A stretch of DNA of 64,000 nucleotides from Streptomyces sp. ASQP_92. GTDB taxonomy: Bacteria; Actinomycetota; Actinomycetes; Streptomycetales; Streptomycetaceae. Shown in pieces: positions 33,218-42,228 of this stretch (position 1 is its first letter; every line of letters begins with the position of its first letter). The position numbers and the translations under genes were made by a program. Where the stretch lies: NCBI RefSeq assembly GCF_025399895.1, contig NZ_JAODUA010000002.1:62001-126000 (forward strand), written 5' to 3'. The notes below the pieces were generated by a model. That model did no database searches. It was not told the DNA's origin and saw only the letters and a program-made list of their open reading frames with translations.

Positions 33218-34150
33218 ATGACACGGATCGACGTCCAAGAGCTTCGCAAGGAATATGGCCGCACGCGAGCGGTGGACGGGCTGACCTTCACGGTCGAGCC
33301 CGGCCGGGTGACCGGCTTCCTCGGCCCCAACGGTGCGGGCAAGTCCACCACCCTGCGCATCATGCTCGGCCTCGACCGGCCGACGTCCGGCAGCGCGCTG
33401 ATAGGCGGCCGCGCGTACGGGGATCTGGTGGAGCCGTTGCGCGAAGTGGGCGCGCTGCTCGACGCCCAGGCCGCACACGGCTCCCGCACCGCCCGCGCCC
33501 ATCTGCTGGCCCTCGCGGTCAGCAACCGTATACCGCGGCGCCGAGTGGAGGAGGTCCTGGAGGAAGCCGGGCTCGCGGCGGTGGCGAACCGCCGGATCAA
33601 GACGTTCTCCCTCGGCATGCGCCAGCGGCTCGGCATCGCGGCCGCCCTCCTGGGCGATCCCGCGGTGGTGATCCTGGACGAGCCGTCCAACGGGCTCGAC
33701 CCCGAAGGCATCATCTGGACAAGGGAGTTGATGCGCGCCCTGGCCCGGGACGGCAGAACGGTGCTCGTCTCCAGCCACCTCATGAACGAGACCGCGTCGT
33801 TCGCCGATCATCTCGTCGTCCTCGGCCGCGGCCGGCTCCTCGCCGACACCCCGATGCGTGACTTCATCGACTCCCGCATCCGCCCCAGGGTCCGGCTCCG
33901 CACCACTGACGACGCCCGGCTGCGGACCGTCCTGCGGGGCAAGGGATTCGACCCCGTGCGAGAGGAGGGCGGCGTGTGGACGGTGGAGGGCGCGAGCATC
34001 GACGACATCGGCCGCATCGCCGCCCATGAAGGCATACCGATTCTGGAACTCGCGCAACAGCAGGCCACGTTGGAGCAGGCCTATCTCGATCTGACGGCCG
34101 GCGAGGCGGAATACACGTCCACCGGCGCATCCCTCGACCAGGAGGCCTGA
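33218..34150 (+). CDS. ABC transporter ATP-binding protein
   Basis: The 310-residue ATPase has Walker A GPNGAGKST, signature TFSLGMRQRLGIAAALLG (S-L-G-M-R-Q), Walker B VVILDEPSNGLDPEG and the switch His in VLVSSHLMNE. The C-terminal 90 residues resemble the extension of antibiotic or bacitracin exporters (DrrA/BcrA type). It starts with MTRIDVQELRKEYG after TTGGGGGC. It is three bases before its permease gene. Confidence 0.94.
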   Translation: MTRIDVQELRKEYGRTRAVDGLTFTVEPGRVTGFLGPNGAGKSTTLRIMLGLDRPTSGSALIGGRAYGDLVEPLREVGALLDAQAAHGSRTARAHLLALAVSNRIPRRRVEEVLEEAGLAAVANRRIKTFSLGMRQRLGIAAALLGDPAVVILDEPSNGLDPEGIIWTRELMRALARDGRTVLVSSHLMNETASFADHLVVLGRGRLLADTPMRDFIDSRIRPRVRLRTTDDARLRTVLRGKGFDPVREEGGVWTVEGASIDDIGRIAAHEGIPILELAQQQATLEQAYLDLTAGEAEYTSTGASLDQEA

Positions 34151-34153
34151 ACC

Positions 34154-34900
34154 ATGACGTTTCCCGCGGCGCTGCACACCGAGTGGATAAAGATCCGTTC
34201 GCTGCGCTCCCTGACGGGCTCCCTCCTGACCGTTCCCCTGGCGACGGCGGGCCTCTCCCTCCTCGCCTGCGGCGCGCTCGGTCGCCCGGCGCCCGGCAGC
34301 ACGGACTTCGACCCGGTGCTGTTCTCCTACTACGGCCTGAACTTCGGGCAGTTGGCCGCCATCATCCTCGGCGTCATCGCGATGGCGGGGGAGTACAAGA
34401 ACGACGGCATCCGGATATCGCTGGCGGCCGTGCCGAACAGAACCCTCTTCTACGGCGCCAAACTCGCCGCGGTGGGCGGCTGTGTGCTCGCCGCGGGCCT
34501 GGTGGCCAGCCTGATCAGCTTCCTGGGGGGCCAGGCGCTGATGGACCCGGGGTTCGGCATAGGCATCGCTGACCGGGGCGCGCTGCGCGCGATCATCGGC
34601 TGCGCCCTCTACCTGTCCCTGATCAGCCTGCTCGCGGCGGGCACGGCCGCGCTGCTGCGCAGTGTCACCGGCGCGCTCAGCGTCCTTGTGCCGCTGTTCC
34701 TGATCGTCCCGTTCGTGGTGGGAGACATGGCCCAGGGCGGCGGCGCCGCCGATTTCCTGCCCGACCGCGCCGGCCAACAGGTCCTTCTCCAGCACCCGGT
34801 GGGGGCGCTGGGGCCGTGGAGCGGGCTGGCCGTCCTGGCGGGATGGACAGCGCTCGCGGTGGCGGCCGGCTGGTGGTCGCTGCGGCGGCGGGACGCCTGA
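34154..34900 (+). CDS. ABC transporter permease
   Basis: The 248-residue protein has about six hydrophobic segments and the ABC-2/BcrB-like start MTFPAALHTEWIKIRSLRS, where W-I-K-I-R is a hallmark. The segment MAGEYKNDGIRISLAAVPNR matches the E-Y-x-x-G/D-T-I motif of this family. Together with the preceding ATPase it forms a likely exporter of a lipophilic or peptide compound. The operon faces away from the kinase genes. Confidence 0.9.
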   Translation: MTFPAALHTEWIKIRSLRSLTGSLLTVPLATAGLSLLACGALGRPAPGSTDFDPVLFSYYGLNFGQLAAIILGVIAMAGEYKNDGIRISLAAVPNRTLFYGAKLAAVGGCVLAAGLVASLISFLGGQALMDPGFGIGIADRGALRAIIGCALYLSLISLLAAGTAALLRSVTGALSVLVPLFLIVPFVVGDMAQGGGAADFLPDRAGQQVLLQHPVGALGPWSGLAVLAGWTALAVAAGWWSLRRRDA

Positions 34901-34966
34901 CCGAATGGCGTCGGAGCCGAGCCTGACGACGCGCCAATTGTCAGTGCCGGGCGGTTTACTGACGAC

Positions 34967-35401
34967 ATGACCACCGCCCTGTATCTCCAGCACATCGACT
35001 GGTTGCGCTCCCGGGAGTTCCCCGGCGAGCGCAGCCGAAGCGGCTCGGATGTGAGCGGGCCGGGATACCACTGCTCATGCCTGAGCGCCGACGAGGAGGA
35101 GTGGGAGGACCTGACGGAACGCCTCGAAAAACGTGCCCAATGCGTCGCGGACCACGACGCGTTGGTGGCCGAGCTCACGCGACGCTGGGAGGAGCCGCAG
35201 TGGATCAGCCTCTGGAGTGCCCAGGCCCGGCTGGTCGCGGGCGAGGAGATACCGGAGCCGTGGGCGGAGTTCGCCGTCGGGTTCGACTTCCTGCACCTGT
35301 GGCGGGTCGACGGCCGCTGGATCGCGCTGGGCCTGGACCTGGAGGCGGAGGGACCGGGCTGGGACCTGAGCGTCACGGTGACGGAGATAGACCCTCCGTA
35401 G
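34967..35401 (+). CDS. Hypothetical protein, 144 residues
   Basis: A soluble acidic protein with no recognised domain. It has Trp-rich patches (IDWLRSREFP, EEPQWISLWSAQARLV, LHLWRVDGRWIALGLDLE), a Cys pair in Y-H-C-S-C, and a D/E-rich stretch. It begins 66 bases after the permease gene, so it may be read through from it. Codon use looks normal for the region. Confidence 0.7.
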   Translation: MTTALYLQHIDWLRSREFPGERSRSGSDVSGPGYHCSCLSADEEEWEDLTERLEKRAQCVADHDALVAELTRRWEEPQWISLWSAQARLVAGEEIPEPWAEFAVGFDFLHLWRVDGRWIALGLDLEAEGPGWDLSVTVTEIDPP

Positions 35402-35454
35402 GAACAGGTTGGCGGTCGCTCCCTCGGAAGCGGCCACGGCGCCCGTCAGCGGTG

Positions 35455-36006
35455 TCAGTCGGAGGGGGAGCCCTGCGCGGCGAGGCGCAGCCGGGCGTAT
35501 TCCTCGGCCATGGTCTGCGCGGTCCAATGGGCGTTGAGACCGCTGGGGTTGGGCAGCGCCCACACCCGGGTCGTGCCGATGGTGCGCTCCTGGGGCCCGA
35601 TCCGGGCCTTGCGGTCATCGAAGGCCGTGCGGTACGCGGTCACTCCGACCACGGCCAGCCAGGTGGGCCGAAACCGCTCGACCTTCGCCGCCAGCAGGCG
35701 CCCGCCCTCGCGGAACTCCTCGGCGTCGATCTCGTCGGCCCGCGCGGCGGCCCGGGCCACCACATTGGTGATGCCGAGACCGTAGGAGAGAAGCTCGTCC
35801 TGCTCGGAGGGCTTCAACTGCCGTGGGGTGAAGCCGGACAGATGCAGTACCGGCCAGAAGCGGTTGCCGGGGCGGGCGAAGTGGTGGCCCGTGGCGCCGG
35901 ACATCAGGCCGGGGTTGATGCCGCAGAAGAGTACGGACAGGCCGCTCGCGATCACGTCGGGGATGACGGTGTCACGAGCGGCCTGGAGTTCCTGGGGAGT
36001 CAGCAC
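35455..36006 (-). CDS. mug: G/U mismatch-specific uracil-DNA glycosylase
   Basis: The 183-residue protein matches Mug/TDG glycosylases. LFCGINPGLMSGATGHHFAR contains the active-site G-I-N-P-G with the catalytic Asn, and WALPNPSGLNAH is the second conserved motif. It removes uracil or thymine mispaired with G in base-excision repair, which is relevant in a 72% GC genome prone to cytosine deamination. The GTG at 36006 gives the usual N-terminus but lacks a clear ribosome site. Its start is 10 bases from the purB stop on the same strand. Confidence 0.9.
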   Translation of the reverse strand: MLTPQELQAARDTVIPDVIASGLSVLFCGINPGLMSGATGHHFARPGNRFWPVLHLSGFTPRQLKPSEQDELLSYGLGITNVVARAAARADEIDAEEFREGGRLLAAKVERFRPTWLAVVGVTAYRTAFDDRKARIGPQERTIGTTRVWALPNPSGLNAHWTAQTMAEEYARLRLAAQGSPSD

Positions 36007-36016
36007 GGAAGCAGGA

Positions 36017-37459
36017 TCACAGAATCGAGCCCGGGGCGTAACCGGCTGCCGCGGGGTGCTGCTTGAGGATCTCCTCGATGCGGGAGACAACGGCGGTCAC
36101 CTGGTCGCCGGCCGCACCGGTGAAGGACAGCTTGTCGGCCATCAGCGCGTCGAGCTGGGAGCGGTCGAGCGGCATGCGCTCGTCGGCGGCCAGCTTGTCG
36201 AGCAACTCGTTGCGCTCGGCGCCCTGTTCGCGCATCGCGAGTGCGGAAGCCACCGCGTGCTCCTTGATGACCTCGTGCGCGGCCTCCCGGCCGACCCCGG
36301 CGCGGACGGCGGCCATCAGGACCTTGGTCGTCGCCAGGAACGGCAGGTAGCGGTCCAGCTCACGGGCGACCACGGCCGGGAACGCGCCGAACTCGTCGAG
36401 GACCGTCAGGAACGTTTCGAGCAGGCCGTCGAAAGCGAAGAACGCGTCGGGCAGCGCGACCCGGCGGACCACCGAGCAGGAGACGTCACCCTCGTTCCAC
36501 TGGTCGCCCGCCAGCTCACCGGTCATCGAGGCGTAGCCGCGCAGGATCACCATCAGGCCGTTGACGCGCTCGCAGGAGCGGGTGTTCATCTTGTGCGGCA
36601 TCGCGGACGAGCCGACCTGGCCGGGCTTGAAGCCCTCGGTGACCAGCTCGTGCCCGGCCATCAGCCGGATGGTCTTGGCGACCGAGGACGGGGCGGCGGC
36701 CAGCTGCACCAGCGCGGTCACCACGTCGTAGTCGAGAGAGCGGGGGTAGACCTGGCCGACGGAGGTGAAGGCGTGCGCGAAGCCGAGGTGGCCCGCGATG
36801 CGCTGCTCCAGGTCGGCGAGCTTCGAGGCGTCGCCGCCCAGCAGGTCCAGCATGTCCTGCGCGGTGCCGACGGGACCCTTGATCCCGCGCAGCGGGTAGC
36901 GGGCGAGCAGGTCCTCGAGGCGGCCGTAGGCGACGAGCAGCTCGTCGGCCGCCGTCGCGAAGCGCTTGCCCAGGGTGGTGGCCTGCGCGGCCACGTTGTG
37001 CGAGCGACCGGCCATGACCAGCTCGGCGTACTCGCCGGACAGCTTGCCGAGGCGGGCGAGGACCGCCACCGTGCGGTCCCGCATCAGTTCGAGGGAGAGC
37101 CGGATCTGGAGCTGCTCGACGTTCTCGGTCAGGTCGCGCGAGGTCATGCCCTTGTGGACCTGCTCGTGCCCGGCGAGGGCGTTGAACTCCTCGATGCGGG
37201 CCTTCACATCGTGCCGGGTGACCTTCTCGCGCTCGGCGATGGAGGCGAGGTCGACCTGGTCGATGACGCGCTCGTAGTCGGCCAGCGCTGCCTCGGGCAC
37301 CTCGATCCCCAGGTCCTTCTGGGCGCGCAGCACGGCAAGCCACAGCTGGCGCTCCAGCTTGACCTTCTGCTCGGGGGACCAGAGGACGGCGAGCTCCGCG
37401 GAGGCGTAGCGGCCGGCCAGAACGTTCGGGATGCGAGGCTTCGCAGACACAGCAGTCAC
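36017..37459 (-). CDS. purB: Adenylosuccinate lyase
   Basis: The 480-residue enzyme cleaves SAICAR to AICAR and adenylosuccinate to AMP in purine synthesis. Family motifs are RYASAELAVLWSPEQKVKLE at the start, TSRDLTENVEQLQIR, MAGRSHNVAAQATTLGKRFA with the catalytic His, and the signature VGSSAMPHKMN with the catalytic Ser loop. The GTG at 37459 was chosen; another GTG three codons downstream is possible, and neither has a strong ribosome site. Confidence 0.95.
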   Translation of the reverse strand: MTAVSAKPRIPNVLAGRYASAELAVLWSPEQKVKLERQLWLAVLRAQKDLGIEVPEAALADYERVIDQVDLASIAEREKVTRHDVKARIEEFNALAGHEQVHKGMTSRDLTENVEQLQIRLSLELMRDRTVAVLARLGKLSGEYAELVMAGRSHNVAAQATTLGKRFATAADELLVAYGRLEDLLARYPLRGIKGPVGTAQDMLDLLGGDASKLADLEQRIAGHLGFAHAFTSVGQVYPRSLDYDVVTALVQLAAAPSSVAKTIRLMAGHELVTEGFKPGQVGSSAMPHKMNTRSCERVNGLMVILRGYASMTGELAGDQWNEGDVSCSVVRRVALPDAFFAFDGLLETFLTVLDEFGAFPAVVARELDRYLPFLATTKVLMAAVRAGVGREAAHEVIKEHAVASALAMREQGAERNELLDKLAADERMPLDRSQLDALMADKLSFTGAAGDQVTAVVSRIEEILKQHPAAAGYAPGSIL

Positions 37460-37579
37460 GGGTGGAGAGTCTACTGGCGATTTCTGCAGGCCAGCGCCCC
37501 ACCCCGGTTTGTGCCTTACTACGAGCGGGGCCGCGATCCACGGAGCGCCACGGCGCATGGGCTCATCGTGATGGCCCGT

Positions 37580-38227
37580 TCACGCGTCGGCGTCCTCGTC
37601 CAGCTCGAACCCGAGAGCCTCGGCGGCGGCGAGCGGGGTCGGCTGGGCCCACCGCGAGGACATCGCCTCCCGCGAGGACAGCGAGCGCGGTTCCGCGCGG
37701 TCCAGATAGAGCACGCCGTCGAGGTGGTCCGTCTCGTGCTGCACGATGCGCGCGGGCCAGCCCGTGAACAGCTCGTCCACCACACGGCCCCGCTCGTCCA
37801 GCGCCCGCAGCCGCACCGTCGGGTGGCGGGCGACGACCGCGCCCCAGCCCGGCACACTCAGGCACCCCTCGAAGAAGGCGGCCCGGCCGGTGCCGACGGG
37901 CTCGTACGACGGATCGACGAGGACCCGGAACGGCTGCGGTACGCGGCCCCTGACCTGCCTGATCTCCTCGGACACCTCCGCCGCGTCCTCGATGACGGCG
38001 AGCCGCAGCGGCAGACCCACCTGCGGCGCCGCGAGACCGACACCGGGGGCGGCACGCATGGTCTCGCGCATCGCCTCGATCAGCCGGTCCAGACGCCGGC
38101 GGTCGAGGCGATCGCCGAACGCTTCGGTGGGCTGCCGCAGGACCGGGTCGCCTGCGGAGACGATCGGCAGGGGACCCGGTAGGGCGAGGAGGGCGTCGAC
38201 GAGGTCGGGGAGCGCGGGAGACGACAT
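37580..38227 (-). CDS. def: Peptide deformylase
   Basis: The 215-residue enzyme removes the N-formyl group from new proteins. All three motifs are intact: GVGLAAPQVGLPLR, FFEGCLSVPGWGAV with the metal Cys, and VQHETDHLDGVLY (H-E-x-x-D-H). The N-terminus, SSPALPDLVDALLALPGPLP, is longer than in E. coli, and a C-terminal tail ends in acidic residues. Streptomyces usually encode several deformylases. Confidence 0.95.
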   Translation of the reverse strand: MSSPALPDLVDALLALPGPLPIVSAGDPVLRQPTEAFGDRLDRRRLDRLIEAMRETMRAAPGVGLAAPQVGLPLRLAVIEDAAEVSEEIRQVRGRVPQPFRVLVDPSYEPVGTGRAAFFEGCLSVPGWGAVVARHPTVRLRALDERGRVVDELFTGWPARIVQHETDHLDGVLYLDRAEPRSLSSREAMSSRWAQPTPLAAAEALGFELDEDADA

Positions 38228-38424
38228 GTGCCCAGCATGCCAAGGGTGATCACCCGGCGGGCACGCCGGGGTTCGCCAGGTTCGGGCGTCGGGTGCGCGC
38301 ACGCCGGAATCGGGCCGGACGCGTCCGGCGCGGGCGTCCGACTCCGCACGGCGCGGGGCCACCGGCGCGAGCAGTCGGGTCGGGGCAACCGGCGCCCCTG
38401 CCGGGGCTCAGCGCTGCACCCCGC

Positions 38425-39261
38425 TCAGTCCTCCACGCGTACCCACTCCGAGACCGGGCCCGGATGCGCGTCGTCCGCCGGTGTGACCCAGAACGCCCGT
38501 CCCTGTTCCGCGCTGAAGTGGGCGCCGCTGCGGCCGTCGCCGGAGGACCGACCGGTGAGGCGACGTCCTATCCAGGGCACCAGATGCCGCCGGGCGAAGG
38601 CCAGATCGGCGGTACGGCTGCGGGCCCAGCCGGGCCGGACCGCGGGAGGCAGGGGCGCGCGCCAGTCGTCCTCGGCGTCCAGGCCCAGGGTCTGCCAGAC
38701 CGCCTCGGCCACCTTGCGGTGCCCGTCCGCCGTCAGGTGCAGCCGGTCCACGTCCCACATCCGCTGGTCGCCGAGGGCCGGCACCCCGTACAGGTCGACC
38801 ACCAACGCGCCGTGCTGTTCGGCGAGTTGGTCGACATGGGCGAAGAGTTCCTCCATGCGGGGCCGGAAACGTTGCAGCACCGGCCCGTCGCGGCCCGGGC
38901 TGCGCATCAGCACCAACTGCTTGCAGGCCGGGGCGAGCCGCTCGACCGCCTCCGTCAGGAGCCCGCGCACCCGGCCCATGTCGCACTTGGGCCGCAGCGT
39001 GTCGTTGAGGCCGCCGACCAGGGTGATGACGTCCGGGCGCAGGGCGACCGCCGGGGCCACCTGCTCCTCGACGATCTGCCCGATGAGCTTGCCGCGCACC
39101 GCGAGGTTGGCGTAGCGAAAACCCGGCGTACGGGCCGCGAGCCGGGTGGCGAGCACATCGGCCCAGCCGCGGTAGGACCCGTCGGGAAGCCGGTCGGACA
39201 TGCCCTCCGTGAAGGAGTCCCCGAGCGCGGCAAAGCTGGTGTATGAGGCATTCATCTCCAT
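38425..39261 (-). CDS. SGNH/GDSL-family hydrolase
   Basis: The 278-residue protein has the SGNH blocks: block I AALGDSFTEGMSD with the nucleophile Ser, block II around LAVRGKLIGQ, block III VGGLNDTLRP (G-x-N), and block V VDRLHLTADGHRKVA (D-x-x-H). Members are esterases, lipases or carbohydrate deacetylases. It has no signal peptide, so it acts in the cytoplasm unless the start is upstream. The substrate is unknown. Confidence 0.9.
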   Translation of the reverse strand: MEMNASYTSFAALGDSFTEGMSDRLPDGSYRGWADVLATRLAARTPGFRYANLAVRGKLIGQIVEEQVAPAVALRPDVITLVGGLNDTLRPKCDMGRVRGLLTEAVERLAPACKQLVLMRSPGRDGPVLQRFRPRMEELFAHVDQLAEQHGALVVDLYGVPALGDQRMWDVDRLHLTADGHRKVAEAVWQTLGLDAEDDWRAPLPPAVRPGWARSRTADLAFARRHLVPWIGRRLTGRSSGDGRSGAHFSAEQGRAFWVTPADDAHPGPVSEWVRVED

Positions 39262-39439
39262 GGCGGAGTGATCGTACCGCGCGGTACGGAAGTGGTCCGG
39301 GGCGGTGGCACCTGGCCGGGACCGTGATCACAAAGAGGCCGACCGGGGCCTGTCAGGGGTGTCCCGTTCTTGGTATGCCAGGAACACATCAACTATTCCG
39401 AACCCGGCCGGGACCGGCCGGTGAGAGAGCGAGCGAGCG

Positions 39440-39694
39440 ATGCTGTTCACCGCGGCCTTCTGGAAGGCCACCGCCGAGCGGGCCATCCGCACCTTCGCAC
39501 AGGCGCTCGCCGCCGTGCTGACGGCGGGCGCCACCAACCTGCTCGACGTCCACTGGACGGCGGCGTTCGCCACCGCCGGCATGGCCGCGCTGCTCGCCGT
39601 GCTGATGGCGGTCGGATCCTCGGGTCTGGGGCAGCCGGGCCCGGGCCTCACCGAGACCGTGATCCCGAGCCACCCCGCCAAATCCGCCCGGTGA
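39440..39694 (+). CDS. Holin-like small membrane protein (phage r1t holin type)
   Basis: The 84-residue protein starts MLFTAAFWKATAERAIRTFA and has two hydrophobic helices (AQALAAVLTAGATNLL and ATAGMAALLAVLMAVGSS) and a Pro-rich tail. The F-W-K-x-x-x-E-R-A-I-R-T start and two helices match the r1t-type holin family. No lysin, capsid or integrase gene is nearby, so it is a stand-alone copy, probably domesticated. It sits between a divergent GDSL gene and a convergent CNNM gene only seven bases past its stop. Confidence 0.7.
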   Translation: MLFTAAFWKATAERAIRTFAQALAAVLTAGATNLLDVHWTAAFATAGMAALLAVLMAVGSSGLGQPGPGLTETVIPSHPAKSAR

Positions 39695-39701
39695 GCGGAG
39701 C

Positions 39702-40724
39702 CTAGGCCGCGGCCGCCGGAGGCCCGACGAGCTCGCGCAGCACGTCCTCCATGGTCACCAGACCGGCCAGCCGGCCGTCCTCGTCGAGGACGGCCGCCAG
39801 GTGCGTACGGCTGCGGCGCATCGCGGTCAGCACGTCGTCCAGCGGGCTCGCGCCGCGCACCCGGGCGATCGGCCGCAGCGCGGCGACCGGGAAGGCCACC
39901 TCGCGCGGGACCGCGTCCAGCGCGTCCTTGACGTGCAGATAGCCCAGGATGCGGCTGCCGTCGTCGACGACCGGGAAGCGTGAGAACCCGGAACTCGCGG
40001 CGAGCCGCTCCAGCTCCTCCGGAGTGGTGCCGACCGCCGCCCGCACCACCTTGTCCAGCGGCACGACCACCTCCCGCACCGGTCGTCGGCCGAGTTCCAG
40101 CGCGTCGCGCAGGCGCTCGGCGGACCGGTCGTCGAGCAGTCCCGCATCGCCCGCGTCGGTCACCAGACGGGCCAGCTCGTCGTCCGAGAAGGTGGCCGCG
40201 ACCTCGTCCTTGGCGTCCACCCTGAGCAGTTTCAGGAGGGTGTTGGCGAAGGCGTTGATCGCGAAGATCACCGGACGCAGCGCCCGGGTCAGCGTCACGA
40301 GCGGCGGACCGAGCAGCAGCGCCGTACGCGAGGGTTCGGCAAGGGCGATGTTCTTCGGCACCATCTCGCCGAGCAGCATGTGCAGATAGGTCGCGACGGC
40401 CAGGGCGATCACGAACGACACCGGGTGGATGAGTCCTTCCGGCACGCCCACCGCGTCGAAGACCGGGGCGACCAGGTGCGCGATGGCGGGTTCGGCGACC
40501 ACACCGAGCACCAGGGTGCACAGCGTGATGCCGAGCTGCGCCGCCGCCATCAGGGCCGAGATGTGTTCCAGGCCCCAAATGACGCTGCGGGCTCGGCGGT
40601 TGCCGTCCTCGGCGAGCGGTTCGATCTGGCTGCGGCGCACCGAGATCAGCGCGAACTCGGCGCCGACGAAGAAGGCGTTGACGACCAGCGTGGCCAGGCC
40701 GATCAGAATCTGGATCACGGTCAT
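39702..40724 (-). CDS. CNNM/HlyC-CorC-type membrane protein with CBS domains (second gene of pair)
   Basis: The 340-residue protein has an N-terminal DUF21/CNNM membrane domain (IGLATLVVNAFFVGAEFALI, LGITLCTLVLGVVAEPAIAH, HMLLGEMVPKNIALAEP). Two CBS motifs follow (FPVVDDGSRILGYLHVKDAL, LAAVLDEDGRLAGLVTMEDV). The E-M-V-P-K motif is the CNNM hallmark. Members transport or sense Mg/Co. It lacks the C-terminal CorC_HlyC domain present in its upstream partner. Its ATG overlaps the partner stop by 4 bases (ATGA), so the two are coupled. Confidence 0.92.
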   Translation of the reverse strand: MTVIQILIGLATLVVNAFFVGAEFALISVRRSQIEPLAEDGNRRARSVIWGLEHISALMAAAQLGITLCTLVLGVVAEPAIAHLVAPVFDAVGVPEGLIHPVSFVIALAVATYLHMLLGEMVPKNIALAEPSRTALLLGPPLVTLTRALRPVIFAINAFANTLLKLLRVDAKDEVAATFSDDELARLVTDAGDAGLLDDRSAERLRDALELGRRPVREVVVPLDKVVRAAVGTTPEELERLAASSGFSRFPVVDDGSRILGYLHVKDALDAVPREVAFPVAALRPIARVRGASPLDDVLTAMRRSRTHLAAVLDEDGRLAGLVTMEDVLRELVGPPAAAA

Positions 40725-42061
40725 CGGCCGGCCTCCTCGTCGTCCTCGTCGTCCTCGGTGTGCGGCGCGTGCAGCAGGACGCGGGCGGCGCGCCGGCCGG
40801 CGGCGTCGACCACGTCCATGCGCCATCCGGCCAGTTCCACCCGGTCGCCGACCCTCGGGATCCGGCCGAGCTCGGTGGCCACCAGGCCGGCGAGGGTCTC
40901 GTACGGGCCGTCCGGGACGCGCAGTCCGATCACGGCGAGCTGGTCGTCGCGGGCGGCGCCGTCGGCGGAGTACAGGGTGCGGCCGTCCGCGTCCTGCCCG
41001 GCGGGCGCGAGGTCGGGGGTCTCGTGCGGGTCGTGCTCGTCCCGCACCTCGCCCACGACCTCCTCCACGATGTCCTCCATGGTCACGACGCCCGCGGTGC
41101 CGCCGTACTCGTCGATGACGACGGCCATGGTGCGCTTGCCGTAGAGCTGGTCCAGGAGGCGGTCCACGGTGAGCGTCTCGGGTACCAGCAGCGGCTCGCG
41201 CAGCAGTGAGGTCACGGGATACAGGCGCCTGCGCTCGGCCGGCACTGCCAGGACGTCCTTGATGTGCGCGATGCCCACGACCGAGTCGAGGCTGCCGCGG
41301 TACACCGGGAAACGGGACAGGCCGGTGGCGCGGGTCGCGTTCGCGACGTCCTCGGCGGTGGCCTGGATGTCGAGCGCGGTGACCTGCACGCGGGGCGTCA
41401 TCACGTTCTCCGCGTTGAGCTCGGCGAGCTTGAGGCTACGGACGAACAGCTCGGCGGTGTCCGCCTCCAGCGCGCCCTGCTTGGCCGAGTGCCGGGCGAG
41501 GGCGACCAGCTCCTGCGGGCTGCGGGCGGAGGCCAGCTCCTCGGCGGGCTCCAGACCGAAACGGCGTACGAGATGGTTGGCCGAGGTGTTGAGGTGGCTG
41601 ATCAGCGGGCGGAAGGCCGCGCTGAAGGCGCGCTGCGGGGTCGAGACGACCTTCGCCACGGCGACCGGCGAGGAGATCGCCCAGTTCTTGGGGACCAGCT
41701 CGCCGACGACCATCAGGAACACCGTCGAGAGGACCATGCCGAGTACCAGCGCCACCGAACTCGCGGTCGTCGCGGACAGGCCGACCGCTTCGAGCGGGCC
41801 GGTGAGCAGCTTCGCGATCGACGGCTTGGCGATCATGCCGATGACGAGGCCGGTGACGGTGATGCCGAGCTGGGCGCCGGACAGCTGGAAGGTGAGGCTG
41901 CGCACCGCCTTGAGGGCACTGGAGGCACCGCGTTCGCCGCGCTCCACGGCCCGCTCCAGATCGCTGCGCTCGGCGGTGGTGAGGGAGAACTCGGCCGCCA
42001 CGAAGACCGCGCACACCAGCGAGAGCAGTACGGCCGCCAGGAGCAGGAGCACTTCGGTCAT
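40721..42061 (-). CDS. CNNM/HlyC-CorC-type membrane protein with CBS and CorC_HlyC domains
   Basis: The 446-residue protein has the DUF21 membrane domain (AAVLLSLVCAVFVAAEFSLT, VVGELVPKNWAISSP), paired CBS domains (FPVYRGSLDSVVGIAHIKDV, MAVVIDEYGGTAGVVTMEDI) and a C-terminal CorC_HlyC transporter-associated domain (ADGAARDDQLAVIGL, YETLAGLVATELGRIPRVGD). It ends with a very acidic tail. It likely works with the downstream paralogue in Mg or Co movement across the membrane. The start is ATG 42061. Confidence 0.93.
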   Translation of the reverse strand: MTEVLLLLAAVLLSLVCAVFVAAEFSLTTAERSDLERAVERGERGASSALKAVRSLTFQLSGAQLGITVTGLVIGMIAKPSIAKLLTGPLEAVGLSATTASSVALVLGMVLSTVFLMVVGELVPKNWAISSPVAVAKVVSTPQRAFSAAFRPLISHLNTSANHLVRRFGLEPAEELASARSPQELVALARHSAKQGALEADTAELFVRSLKLAELNAENVMTPRVQVTALDIQATAEDVANATRATGLSRFPVYRGSLDSVVGIAHIKDVLAVPAERRRLYPVTSLLREPLLVPETLTVDRLLDQLYGKRTMAVVIDEYGGTAGVVTMEDIVEEVVGEVRDEHDPHETPDLAPAGQDADGRTLYSADGAARDDQLAVIGLRVPDGPYETLAGLVATELGRIPRVGDRVELAGWRMDVVDAAGRRAARVLLHAPHTEDDEDDEEAGR

Positions 42062-42228
42062 CGGGTCACCTCCGTCCCATGATCGGCCAGAGGGAGGCGG
42101 GGCGCGCGGTGTCGCGCGGCGGTACTGGTACTGGGAGGCTCGCCCATGGGCGGACGCTCACACCTTTCAGTCGATGGGCAGAAGTCCACCCATGGTAAAG
42201 CAGTGGCAAAAGGACCGGCTCGGGCCGT

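Noticed and set aside
31931..35071. Minus-strand frame of over 1000 codons
   Set aside because: Only the part from 33109 down encodes a kinase. The upstream extension is antisense to the ABC transporter genes, which have clear motifs.
35828..38182. Plus-strand long frame across purB and def
   Set aside because: It is antisense to adenylosuccinate lyase and deformylase with intact active-site motifs.
39440..39694. Prophage
   Set aside because: Only one holin-like gene is present. No integrase, capsid, tail or lysin gene lies around it.
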